Origin: Cupriavidus yeoncheonensis
Lineage (GTDB): Bacteria; Pseudomonadota; Gammaproteobacteria; Burkholderiales; Burkholderiaceae
Reading direction: 5' to 3'
NCBI RefSeq assembly: GCF_905397275.1
Contig: NZ_CAJPUY010000004.1
Span: 186,001-250,000 of the forward strand
Length of the DNA: 64,000 nucleotides
Shown here piece by piece: positions 42,931-51,129 of the stretch (the stretch's first letter is position 1; each line of letters starts with the position of its first letter). The notes under the pieces are model-generated. The model had not been told where the DNA came from. It saw only the letters and a program-made list of their open reading frames with translations, and made no database searches. The translations under genes were made by a program, and so were the position numbers.

Positions 42931-44679
42931 ATGTCCAGCAATTTCGAGCCGGCCGGCAACTGGCCAGCCATGTCACTGGCCGAGGCCCACGCCCGGCTTA
43001 CCGCGCCGGGCGCTCCGTTCGAAACGGAAACGCGCGTCATCCGCGGCATTCCCACCACCGTCTGGAAAAACGCGCCGCCCACGCTGCGCGACCTGTTCCA
43101 GGCCACGCAAGCCTTCGGCGAGCGTACCTTCGTGGTCTACGAAGACGAGCGCGTCACCTATGCGGGCTTCCGGCGCGCGGCACTGCACGTCGCACAGGCC
43201 CTTGTGCGCGACGGCGTCCGCCCGGGCGACCGCGTGGCAGTCGCCATGCGCAACCTGCCCGAATGGCCGGTGGCGTTCTACGGCGCCCTGCTGACCGGCG
43301 CCATCGTCACGCCGCTGAATGCGTGGTGGAGCGGAGCGGAGCTTGAATACGGGCTGGTCGATTCAGGCAGCCGCGTGGCGATTGTCGACGCGGAACGGCT
43401 GGATCGACTGGCGGCGCATCTGCCCAACTGCACCGCGCTGGAGCGCGTCTATGTGTCGCGCGCGGGCTCTCTGGGTGGCGAGGCGAAGGTCGTGCCGCTG
43501 GAAAGCGTGACCGGTCCCTCCGCGACCTGGGCAACGCTGCCCGAACTACCGCTTCCCGACGTGGACATCGCGCCGGAAAACGACGCAACGATCTTCTATA
43601 CCTCGGGCACCACCGGCAAGCCCAAGGGCGCGCTTGGCACGCATCGCAATGCCACCAGCGTTGCCGTGGCCGGCCTGTTCAGCCCGCTGCGCAACCTGCT
43701 GCGCCGCGGTGAGCCAATTCCCTCGCCGGATCCGGCCGCGCCGCAGAAGGCCGTGTTGCTGTCCGTCCCGTTCTTCCACGTGACCGGATGCATGGCTGTG
43801 TTGAACAGCGCGCTGGCGACCGGCGGCAAGATCGTGCTGATGCACCGCTGGGATGCGTTGCGTGCGCTCGAACTGATCGAGCGGGAGCGTTGCACCACGG
43901 CCGGCGGCGTGCCCACCATCGCCTGGCAACTGCTGGAGCATCCGGAGCGCGGGCGCTTCGACCTGTCGTCGCTGGAAAGCATCAGCTACGGCGGCGCGCC
44001 GGCCTCGCCGGAACTCGTGCGCCGCATCGGCGAAACCGTTCCGCAGTCGGCGCCGGGCATCGGCTGGGGCATGACCGAAACCTCCGCCACGTTCACGAGC
44101 CATAGCGCGGAGGAGTACGTGCTGCGGCCGGACAGCAGCGGCCCGGCCCTGCCGATTGGCGAAATGAAGGTCGTGGATGGCCGCGGCCGTGCGCTGCCGG
44201 CCGGCGAAGCCGGCGAGCTGATGGTGCGTGGTGCGAATGTGGTGCGCGGGTACTGGAACAAGCCCGAGGCTACCGCGCAGACCTTTGCCGATGGCTGGCT
44301 GCGCACTGGCGATATCGCCAGGCTCGACGAAGACGGTTACCTCTATATCGTCGACCGGATGAAGGACATGCTGATCCGCGGCGGCGAGAACATCTACTGC
44401 ATCGAGGTGGAAAGCACGCTCTACGAGCACCCGGCGGTCATGGATGCCGCCCTGGTCGGCATTCCGCACAGGATGCTGGGCGAGGAACCGGGGGCCGTGG
44501 TCAGCCTGAAGCCCGGCCTGCACGCCACCGAAGCCGAGCTGCGCGGTTTTGTCGCGCAGCGGCTGGCGGCGTTCAAGGTGCCGGTGCGGATCATCGTGCT
44601 GCCCGACCTGCTGCCGCGCAATGCGAACGGCAAGATCCTGAAATCGAATCTGCGCAAGCTGTTCGGGCCAGACACCTGA
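42931..44679 (+). CDS. class I adenylate-forming acyl-CoA synthetase
   Basis: A 582-residue AMP-binding ligase. Motifs: ATIFYTSGTTGKPKGALG (P-loop), GWGMTETSATF, GDIARLDEDGYLYIVDRMKD (hinge) and the C-terminal catalytic lysine in NANGKILKSNLRK. ATG 42931 with GGAGG eight bases upstream is chosen; the frame is open for 36 further codons. It activates a fatty or aromatic acid to its CoA thioester. Its neighbours are an SDR upstream and, on the other strand, creA and an acyl-CoA thioesterase. Confidence 0.93.
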   Translation: MSSNFEPAGNWPAMSLAEAHARLTAPGAPFETETRVIRGIPTTVWKNAPPTLRDLFQATQAFGERTFVVYEDERVTYAGFRRAALHVAQALVRDGVRPGDRVAVAMRNLPEWPVAFYGALLTGAIVTPLNAWWSGAELEYGLVDSGSRVAIVDAERLDRLAAHLPNCTALERVYVSRAGSLGGEAKVVPLESVTGPSATWATLPELPLPDVDIAPENDATIFYTSGTTGKPKGALGTHRNATSVAVAGLFSPLRNLLRRGEPIPSPDPAAPQKAVLLSVPFFHVTGCMAVLNSALATGGKIVLMHRWDALRALELIERERCTTAGGVPTIAWQLLEHPERGRFDLSSLESISYGGAPASPELVRRIGETVPQSAPGIGWGMTETSATFTSHSAEEYVLRPDSSGPALPIGEMKVVDGRGRALPAGEAGELMVRGANVVRGYWNKPEATAQTFADGWLRTGDIARLDEDGYLYIVDRMKDMLIRGGENIYCIEVESTLYEHPAVMDAALVGIPHRMLGEEPGAVVSLKPGLHATEAELRGFVAQRLAAFKVPVRIIVLPDLLPRNANGKILKSNLRKLFGPDT

Positions 44680-44709
44680 TCCGGGCCGGGCAGTCGGATG
44701 GCCGGGCGG

Positions 44710-45183
44710 CTACTTGACCGGAATGGCGGTATCGCCCGGCACCGGCACGGCCGTCACGCTGTTCTGCGGGCTGCCGCTGACGATGCGGTCGGAATACGTC
44801 AGGTAGACCAGCGTATTGCGCTTGCGGTCGATGGCACGGATCACGTGCAGGGTCTTGAACAGGATCGACATGCGCTCCGAGAACACGTCGTCCTGCTGGC
44901 GCAGCGGCCCCTTGAACGAGATCGGCCCTACCTGACGGCATGCAATCGACGCCTCGGGCGGATCTTCCGCCATGCCCAGTGTGCCCTTGATGCCACCCGT
45001 GCGGGCGCGTGACACGTAGCAGGTCACGCCCTGCACCATCGGGTCGTCATACGCTTCGATGACCACCTTGTCCGAGCCGGTCATGCGGAAATTGGTATTG
45101 ACGCTGCCAATTTCCTCGGCCATCGCATGGGCGCCGGCCACCGCAAGGCAGGCACCGGCAAGCAGGGAATGAACGCGGGCCAT
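44710..45183 (-). CDS. creA: CreA family protein
   Basis: A 157-residue exported protein. The signal peptide (LLAGACLAVAGAHAMAEE) is followed by the CreA domain with GSVNTNFRMTGSDKVVIEAYDD, CYVSRARTGGIKG and ASIACRQVGPI, including paired cysteines. Function is not settled. GGAG lies 11 bases before ATG 45183, and the gene starts seven bases after the thioesterase stop, so they share a transcript. Confidence 0.9.
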   Translation of the reverse strand: MARVHSLLAGACLAVAGAHAMAEEIGSVNTNFRMTGSDKVVIEAYDDPMVQGVTCYVSRARTGGIKGTLGMAEDPPEASIACRQVGPISFKGPLRQQDDVFSERMSILFKTLHVIRAIDRKRNTLVYLTYSDRIVSGSPQNSVTAVPVPGDTAIPVK

Positions 45184-45190
45184 GGCCGGA

Positions 45191-45676
45191 TCAGCTCCCG
45201 CTCACCTTGATGGCGTCGTGGCGCTTTTCCATTTCCTGGCGCAGTGCGCGGCGCTGCTGGGCCGCCGCAAAGCGCTGGCGCTCGACCTCGTCGCGCGGCT
45301 CCAGCGGTGGCACCTCGGCCGGCGCGCCATTGTCGTCGACAGCCACCATGGTGAAATAGCAGCTGTTGGTGTGGCGCACCAGCTTGCTGCGGATATTCTC
45401 GGTCACCACCTTGATGCCGATTTCCATGGAGCTGCGTCCGGTGAAATTCACCGAGGACAGGAAGGTCACCAGCTCACCGACGTGGATGGGCTGGCGGAAC
45501 ACCACCTGGTCCACCGACAGCGTGACCACGTACCGGCCGGCATAGCGGCTGGCGCAGGCATAGGCCACCATGTCCAGGTACTTGAGGATGGTGCCGCCGT
45601 GCACGTTGCCGGAGAAATTGGCCATGTCCGGCGTCATCAGCACGGTCATGGAAAGCTGGTGGGACTGGTCGTTCAT
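45191..45676 (-). CDS. acyl-CoA thioesterase, hotdog fold
   Basis: A 161-residue hot-dog thioesterase of the YciA/BFIT type: the N-terminal MTPDMANFSGNVHGGTILKY loop holds the catalytic Asp region, and VDQVVFRQPIHVGELVTFLS forms the central strands. A charged C-terminal tail (RQRFAAAQQRRALRQEMEKR) extends beyond the core. ATG 45676 sits before the core domain; the frame opens further upstream without sense. It probably hydrolyses medium or long acyl-CoA. Confidence 0.92.
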   Translation of the reverse strand: MNDQSHQLSMTVLMTPDMANFSGNVHGGTILKYLDMVAYACASRYAGRYVVTLSVDQVVFRQPIHVGELVTFLSSVNFTGRSSMEIGIKVVTENIRSKLVRHTNSCYFTMVAVDDNGAPAEVPPLEPRDEVERQRFAAAQQRRALRQEMEKRHDAIKVSGS

Positions 45677-45823
45677 GATGATGGTGCAGATTGCGGGGGC
45701 CGAGGCGCGGCAGTGTAACCCGTAAACCGGCGCTCGGGGGGCCCCGGAGCGGGCGCGGCACGGGTAGCCGCCCGATATGGCCGGAGCGCCACGCGCGCGG
45801 CATCGGGCCACCACGCCGCCAAC

Positions 45824-45850
45824 AAAAAAAGCGGCCCGACAGGCCGCTCT
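45824..45850 (-). terminator. intrinsic terminator of the HU gene
   Basis: Stem GCGGCC/GGCCGC with loop CGACA. In the minus direction it is followed by TTTTTTTG. It begins 25 bases after the HU stop at 45875. Confidence 0.85.
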
Positions 45851-45874
45851 CTCGCTACTCCGGACGCAGACAGC

Positions 45875-46156
45875 TTACTTCTTCTTGTTCACGGCGTCCT
45901 TGAAACCCTGTCCAGCAGAAAACTTGACGGTCTTCGCTGCCGGAATCTTGATCGTTTCCCCCGTGCGCGGGTTGCGGCCCGTGCGGGCGGCGCGCTTGCC
46001 CGAGCTGAAGCTGCCAAAACCCACCAGCGTTACCGAATCACCCTTGGCCACTGCCTTCTTGATACTGTCCAGCGCTGCGTTGAGCGCACGCTCGGCTGCG
46101 GCGTTGCTCAGTTCTGCTTCCGCGGCGATGGCCGATACCAGTTCACCTTTATTCAT
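45875..46156 (-). CDS. HU family DNA-binding protein
   Basis: A 93-residue histone-like protein of standard HU length: [40 protein letters not shown], then [16 protein letters not shown] and [19 protein letters not shown] 46156 is chosen; an upstream in-frame extension of 17 residues lacks HU sequence. It binds DNA non-specifically as a dimer and complements the H1-tailed HU protein at 35930. Confidence 0.95.
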   Translation of the reverse strand: MNKGELVSAIAAEAELSNAAAERALNAALDSIKKAVAKGDSVTLVGFGSFSSGKRAARTGRNPRTGETIKIPAAKTVKFSAGQGFKDAVNKKK

Positions 46157-46445
46157 GGCTGATTTCCCTTGTTGGTCGTCGTCACCGATGTATCTGCCAG
46201 CAGGCATTGCATCGATCGGCGCAGTCTAATCTGCCCTTCGCGCCTTGGGCAATCCCCAGTGGCACCAATGCAACGAAAAAACCCGGAAATCCTTGCTTGA
46301 GGCCGGATAGCGGGAGATTTTGCCCTCTGTTCCGGCCGTTTTGCCTGCGTGATTTCTGCCGGGAGCGCAAGTGGACAGCGCCCGCCTGTCGCCCGGTCAC
46401 GACAGCATGGCCGGGCCGCACCCGCGATTCACCGCTATGGTGCAA

Positions 46446-46462
46446 TGCACCGTCACGGTTCA
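46446..46462 (+). promoter_or_regulatory. NtrC binding site candidate, distal
   Basis: TGCACC-GTCAC-GGTTCA, differing at one position from the NtrC half-site pair TGCACC-N5-GGTGCA. It lies about 200 bases upstream of the sigma-54 promoter of amtB, a normal enhancer distance. Confidence 0.6.
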
Positions 46463-46584
46463 TGACAACCCATTCCGGCTGCATCATTGTGGCGCGCGCC
46501 GGCCGTTCCGCTCGGTTCGAAATATCTGGCTGCACCACGCCGCCGCCTGAAATTGCGCCCGCCTGGTGGCAATCCGGTGCGAAT

Positions 46585-46601
46585 CCCACCACGGCGGTGC
46601 A
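46585..46601 (+). promoter_or_regulatory. NtrC binding site candidate, proximal
   Basis: CCCACC-ACGGC-GGTGCA keeps a perfect right half-site and has two changes in the left. It is centred about 60 bases upstream of the expected amtB transcription start. Confidence 0.45.
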
Positions 46602-46626
46602 ATCGGCACCAGCATGCAGCCAGTTC

Positions 46627-46642
46627 TGGAATGGTTTTTGCA
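46627..46642 (+). promoter_or_regulatory. sigma-54 promoter of amtB
   Basis: TGG-AATGGTTTTTGC places GG (46628-46629) and GC (46640-46641) exactly ten bases apart, the -24/-12 geometry of RpoN promoters, with the TTGCA -12 element. The expected start is near 46653, 23 bases before the amtB ATG. Confidence 0.7.
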
Positions 46643-46675
46643 TACCCATGCTCCCATTTTGAGCATGAGGAACCT

Positions 46676-47878
46676 ATGGACAATTGGAAGACTGGCACCG
46701 ACGCCATGTTCATCCTGCTTGGCGCAATCATGGTGCTGGCCATGCACGCCGGCTTCGCCTTCCTGGAACTGGGCACGGTGCGCAAGAAGAACCAGGTCAA
46801 TGCGCTGGTGAAGATCCTGGTGGACTTCGCGGTTTCCACCATTGCCTATTTCTTTATTGGCTATACCGTTGCCTACGGCGTGCAATTCATGGCCGGCGCC
46901 GATACGCTGGCACAAAAGAGCGGCTACGAACTGGTCAAGTTCTTTTTCCTGGCGACCTTTGCCGCGGCCATTCCCGCGATTATCTCGGGCGGCATTGCCG
47001 AACGCTCGCGTTTCAATCCGCAGCTGCTCGCGACCTTTGTCCTGGTTGGCTTTGTCTATCCGTTCTTCGAAGGCATTGCCTGGAATCATCGTTTCGGCAT
47101 CCAGGACTGGATCACCAGCGTGACCGGCGCCCCGTTCCACGATTTCGCCGGTTCGGTCGTGGTCCACGCGGTAGGCGGCTGGATTGCCCTGCCCGCGGTA
47201 CTGCTGCTCGGCGCACGCCGGGGCCGTTACCAGAAGGATGGCCGCATCAGCGCGCATCCGCCGTCGAATATCCCGTTCCTGGCACTGGGTGCATGGGTGC
47301 TGGCGGTGGGCTGGTTCGGCTTCAATGTCATGAGCGCGCAGACCGTGGACAAGATCAGCGGCCTGGTCGCCATCAATTCGCTGATGGCCATGGCCGGTGG
47401 CACGCTGGCCGCCTGGTGGGCCGGCCGCAACGACCCGGGCTTCGCCTACAACGGCCCGCTGGCAGGCCTGGTCGCCGTCTGCGCCGGGTCCGACCTGATG
47501 CATCCGCTCGGCGCGCTGATCACCGGCGCCGTGGCCGGCGTGCTGTTTGTCCACCTGTTCACGCTCGCGCAGAACAAATGGCACATCGACGATGTACTCG
47601 GTGTGTGGCCGCTGCACGGGCTTTGCGGCGCCTGGGGCGGCATTGCGGCCGGCATCTTCGGCACGCACGCGCTGGGCGGCATCGGCGGTGTTTCGCTGGG
47701 CGCGCAGCTGATCGGCACCCTGCTCGGCATCGTGATCGCCCTGGCGGGCGGCACGCTCGTCTATGGCACGCTCAAGAAGCTGGTGGGCATCCGTCTCGAT
47801 GCGGAAGCCGAGTTCAACGGCGCCGACCTGACCCTGCATCGCATCTCGGCCACGCCCGAGCGCGAAACCAACTGGTAA
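46676..47878 (+). CDS. amtB: ammonium transporter (Amt family)
   Basis: A 400-residue inner-membrane channel with about 11 helices. Family motifs: GAIMVLAMHAGFAFLELGTV, GGIAERSRF, HDFAGSVVVHAVGGW and GVWPLHGLCGAWGGIAAG; the twin pore histidines are in HAVGG and WPLHGL. GAGG lies seven bases before ATG 46676. No glnK sits beside it, so the usual glnK-amtB pair is split. Upstream is an RpoN promoter with two NtrC-like sites, so it should be induced in nitrogen limitation. Confidence 0.96.
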   Translation: MDNWKTGTDAMFILLGAIMVLAMHAGFAFLELGTVRKKNQVNALVKILVDFAVSTIAYFFIGYTVAYGVQFMAGADTLAQKSGYELVKFFFLATFAAAIPAIISGGIAERSRFNPQLLATFVLVGFVYPFFEGIAWNHRFGIQDWITSVTGAPFHDFAGSVVVHAVGGWIALPAVLLLGARRGRYQKDGRISAHPPSNIPFLALGAWVLAVGWFGFNVMSAQTVDKISGLVAINSLMAMAGGTLAAWWAGRNDPGFAYNGPLAGLVAVCAGSDLMHPLGALITGAVAGVLFVHLFTLAQNKWHIDDVLGVWPLHGLCGAWGGIAAGIFGTHALGGIGGVSLGAQLIGTLLGIVIALAGGTLVYGTLKKLVGIRLDAEAEFNGADLTLHRISATPERETNW

Positions 47879-47886
47879 GTCCCCCG

Positions 47887-47927
47887 CAGGAACGCGCGCG
47901 CAGGCGCCGTTCCTGACAATTCTTTTC
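47887..47927 (+). terminator. terminator after amtB
   Basis: Stem CAGGAACG/CGTTCCTG (47887-47894 and 47908-47915), followed by ACAATTCTTTTCTT. Confidence 0.65.
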
Positions 47928-48068
47928 TTGAACTTCCCCGGACGGCATGGCAATAATTGCCGTGCCCGTCATCTTGCGCCGCGCCAGCGTGCAAGATTTG
48001 CCAGACAGTCTTCGCAGTTCTTCGTTGCGTGCCGGCCCAAAGCCGGCCAACAGACCAGGGGAATGCCG

Positions 48069-48896
48069 ATGGATGCGTCAACGTTGGAGAAGTTGAAGGT
48101 CGTGGTGATTGCCTATGCCACGGAATTCGGGGTCAAGGTCCTCGCCGCGCTGGCCTTCTGGATCATCGGCCGCTGGCTGATCCATGTCGTGGTACGCATG
48201 GTCCAGGGCGCGCTGGGCAGGCAGCAGGTGGATCCGACCCTGCTGCGCTACGTCGGCTCGATCGTGACGGTTGCGCTGAACGTGGTCCTGGTGATCGGCA
48301 TCCTCGGCTACTTCGGCATCCAGACCACGACCTTCGCGGCATTGATCGCTGCCGCCGGCGTGGCCATCGGCATGGCCTGGTCGGGCCTGATGGCCAACTT
48401 CGCGGCCGGCGCTTTCCTGGTCGTGCTGCGGCCTTTCAAGGTCGGAGATTTCGTGACCATCGGCGGGGTCACCGGCACGGTGCGCGAGATCGGCCTGTTC
48501 GCCACGACCCTCGACACGCCGGACAACATCCTGACGGTGATCGGCAATAACAAGATCTTCTCGGACACCATCCAGAATTTCAGCATCAACGCGTTCCGCC
48601 GCGTGGATCTGAAGGCCCAGCTTGCCGGCAGCACCGACGCGGCCGCCGCGGTGGCGTTGCTCAAGGAGCGTATCGGCGCGATTCCGAATGTCCTGGCCGA
48701 TCCGCCGGTCGACGTCGAGATCCTCGAATTCACGCTGGTCGGGCCGGTCCTGGCGGTACGTCCGTACTGCCACAACGACCACTACTGGCAGGTCTATTTC
48801 GACAGCAATCGCATCATTCGCGAAAGCTTTGGCCAGGCGGGCTATGCCTCGCCCATGCCGGCGCAGATGGTGGTCGTGAAGAACGCCGCCGCCTGA
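48069..48896 (+). CDS. mscS: small-conductance mechanosensitive channel (MscS type)
   Basis: A 275-residue inner-membrane channel: three helices, the third containing AAGVAIGMAWSGLMANFAAG (pore), then the beta domain with FKVGDFVTIGGVTGTVREIG and the C-terminal mixed domain. ATG 48069 has AGGGG at good distance; ATG 48063 is also possible. It releases solutes on hypo-osmotic shock. Its stop is three bases from the stop of the convergent exporter gene. Confidence 0.94.
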   Translation: MDASTLEKLKVVVIAYATEFGVKVLAALAFWIIGRWLIHVVVRMVQGALGRQQVDPTLLRYVGSIVTVALNVVLVIGILGYFGIQTTTFAALIAAAGVAIGMAWSGLMANFAAGAFLVVLRPFKVGDFVTIGGVTGTVREIGLFATTLDTPDNILTVIGNNKIFSDTIQNFSINAFRRVDLKAQLAGSTDAAAAVALLKERIGAIPNVLADPPVDVEILEFTLVGPVLAVRPYCHNDHYWQVYFDSNRIIRESFGQAGYASPMPAQMVVVKNAAA

Positions 48897-48899
48897 CGC

Positions 48900-50120
48900 T
48901 CAAGCCGCTGCAGCCGTCGACGGCCCTGCGCTTCCCCAGGCGCGCAACGCCACTGCCCCGACACCGCACACGGCCATCACCACGGCCAGCGGCATGGCCG
49001 TGCCGTCATGCCACAGGCTGACAGCGGCGCCGGCCACGGTGCCCAGTGAAAACTGCAGCGTCCCCATCAGCGCCGAGGCCGTGCCGGCGCGATGCCCCTG
49101 ATGCGTCAGTGCCAGCGCCGACGCATTGGGCGTGATGCAACCCAGCGCACCGATAAAGACGAAGAAGCCGGCCAGCAGCACGGGCAGCACCAGCACGCCG
49201 GCCAGCGCCGCGGCCGCCAGCATCAGGCCCGCCGCGCATGGTGCGAGCACCGCGCGCCCGAGCACCTGGTCAAGCGTGCGCCCGTGCACCAGGCGTGAAT
49301 TCAGTTGCGACATGGCGATCAGCCCGAGCGCATTGGCACCGAATACAAAACCATAGTGCGACGGGTCGATGCCGTGGAGCTCGATCAGCACGAACGGCGA
49401 TCCCGCGATATAGGCGAACATGCCGGCCTGCCCGAACCCGGCCGCCAGCGAATAGCCCAGGAATTCGCGGTCGCGCAGCAGTTCGGCATAGTTTGCCGCC
49501 ACCGCACCGGGATGCAGCTGCGCGGCGCGTTCACGCGGCAGGGACTCCTCCATGCGGAAGTGCACCAGCGCCAGGATCAGCACGCCCGCAAGCGTCAACA
49601 ACCAGAAGATGGCACGCCAGCCCAGGGTACTCAGGATGGCGCCGCCGATGATCGGCGCCAGGATCGGCGCCAGCCCCATCACCAGCATCAGCGACGAGAA
49701 TGCCCGGGCCGATTCATGGGCATCGAGCCGGTCGCGGATCACCGCGCGGGCCATCACCATGCCGGCACAGCCGCCCAGTGCCTGCAGGAAACGCCAGAGC
49801 ATCAGCGACTCGACGCTGCGCGCCATGGCGCAGCCGGCCGCGGCCAGCGCATACAGGCCCAGGCCGACATACAACGGCGGCTTGCGCCCGAAACGGTCGC
49901 TGATCGGTCCGTAGAATGCCTGCCCGAGTGCCAGCCCCACCAGGAACGTGCCCAGCGTCAGCTGCACCTGCCCGATATCCACATGCAGGTCCGCGGACAG
50001 CGCCGGAAAGCTGGGCAGGTACATGTCGATCGACAGCGGCGCAATGGCCGTCAGCGAGGCGCAGATCAACAGCCAGGCGGGAAAGCGCGCAGCCTTCTGG
50101 CTGCTGGAGGATTGAGGCAT
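48900..50120 (-). CDS. Bcr/CflA-family MFS drug exporter
   Basis: A 406-residue 12-helix transporter of the Bcr/CflA drug:H+ antiporter group. Opening helix with LTAIAPLSIDMYLPSFPAL, motif A GPISDRFGRKPPLYVG and FLQALGGCAGMVMARAVIRD in the family order. ATG 50120 is used; a longer frame upstream has no membrane character. It may export chloramphenicol- or bicyclomycin-like compounds; the natural substrate is unknown. Confidence 0.93.
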   Translation of the reverse strand: MPQSSSSQKAARFPAWLLICASLTAIAPLSIDMYLPSFPALSADLHVDIGQVQLTLGTFLVGLALGQAFYGPISDRFGRKPPLYVGLGLYALAAAGCAMARSVESLMLWRFLQALGGCAGMVMARAVIRDRLDAHESARAFSSLMLVMGLAPILAPIIGGAILSTLGWRAIFWLLTLAGVLILALVHFRMEESLPRERAAQLHPGAVAANYAELLRDREFLGYSLAAGFGQAGMFAYIAGSPFVLIELHGIDPSHYGFVFGANALGLIAMSQLNSRLVHGRTLDQVLGRAVLAPCAAGLMLAAAALAGVLVLPVLLAGFFVFIGALGCITPNASALALTHQGHRAGTASALMGTLQFSLGTVAGAAVSLWHDGTAMPLAVVMAVCGVGAVALRAWGSAGPSTAAAA

Positions 50121-50488
50121 CAGTGTCAGTTCCGGGGAGTCCTTGCCAGCGGCGGCAGCGCATGCCAGCCGGCCGCCAGACCGCGAATTGTTGCACAGCA
50201 TGACAAATCTGGCTGGAATGACAAAGATCCAATGTTTGTGGCATCTGCCGCCAGGCTGCACCAGCGCAATGCCATGCCCCGCCAACGACGGGTTCGACAA
50301 ATATCCTAATCTTGGCAGTATTGGTTTGACTGGCAGTTTCGCGGAGCTGCGCGTGTGTTAACGTGTGGCGCCGCTTTCACGCGAATGGGGGTGGAGGGTA
50401 CAATGCGAGCCTGTCGGCCCTGTCTACGCGACAGACCGGCGGCCGCGCAGAGATGGGCGACAGGTTTGCCCCGGCAACGTTATCCTGC
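50121..50488. other. intergenic region between the MFS exporter and a secreted protein gene
   Basis: It carries divergent promoters. No gene with a ribosome binding site is seen, apart from an in-frame upstream extension of the 50489 gene. Confidence 0.4.
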
Positions 50489-51076
50489 ATGAGAATACGA
50501 CACACGCCGCTCACCGCTACGCTAGGCACAGCCGCTCTCGCGGCTGCACTGCTGCTGCCTTGGCCGGCGCACTGCGCTCCGGCACAGCTGCGCACGCTGC
50601 CTGCCTCGGCACCGGCGCCGGCGCCCGTATTCGATGAAGCCGATGCACTGTCCCGCATGCTCAAGGGGGCGGCCACCGGACAGAATACCGGCGCGGCGGG
50701 CGTGCCTGAACTGCTGCGCAACACCAACCGGCCCGACAGCGTGCTGGCGCGCGCGTGCCGCCAGCTCAACGACGCGCTGCCGATCGAGATCGATGGGGAG
50801 ACCCGCCTGCGGCGCTGCCAGTCGACACCGGGCAAACACGTGCTGTTCCAGCTCGAGCTGACCAACTACCGTGGGCCGATGCTTGATCTTGCAAGCTTCG
50901 AGGTCAAGTACGCGGCTCCGTTGCAGCGCAATATCTGCGCCAACCGCGACGTGGAAATCCTGACCAAGCTGGGCCTCAGCATGATGTTCCGCTACATGAC
51001 ACGGAACGACCGCGGCGAACGCCGCGTCGGCGACGTCTACATCAACGCGCCGATCTGCACCGCGGCCCTGCGCTAA
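50489..51076 (+). CDS. exported hypothetical protein, 195 residues
   Basis: Signal peptide MRIRHTPLTATLGTAALAAA ending PAHCAPAQ, then a Pro/Ala-rich linker and a mature domain with LARACRQLNDALPIEIDGET, FQLELTNYRGPMLDLASFEV and a C-terminal disulfide-ready part (NICANRDVEILTKLGLSM... INAPICTAALR). The last part resembles small periplasmic proteins with a C-terminal Cys pair, but no family is certain. Start choice: ATG 50489 gives a proper signal peptide; ATG 50453 adds a polar extension. Convergent with opgH. Confidence 0.7.
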   Translation: MRIRHTPLTATLGTAALAAALLLPWPAHCAPAQLRTLPASAPAPAPVFDEADALSRMLKGAATGQNTGAAGVPELLRNTNRPDSVLARACRQLNDALPIEIDGETRLRRCQSTPGKHVLFQLELTNYRGPMLDLASFEVKYAAPLQRNICANRDVEILTKLGLSMMFRYMTRNDRGERRVGDVYINAPICTAALR

Positions 51077-51129
51077 GGACCGCTGCGCAAGTCATTGCGG
51101 AGCGCCGCGGTTGCGCGCCCCTGCCCCGT

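Noticed and set aside
46565..46620. A block resembling a cobalamin riboswitch (CCGGTGCGAATCCC) upstream of amtB
   Set aside because: The conserved B12 box and the second pairing region are not there, and a sigma-54 promoter downstream means this DNA is not transcribed in the amtB mRNA; NtrC-like sites explain the dyads better.
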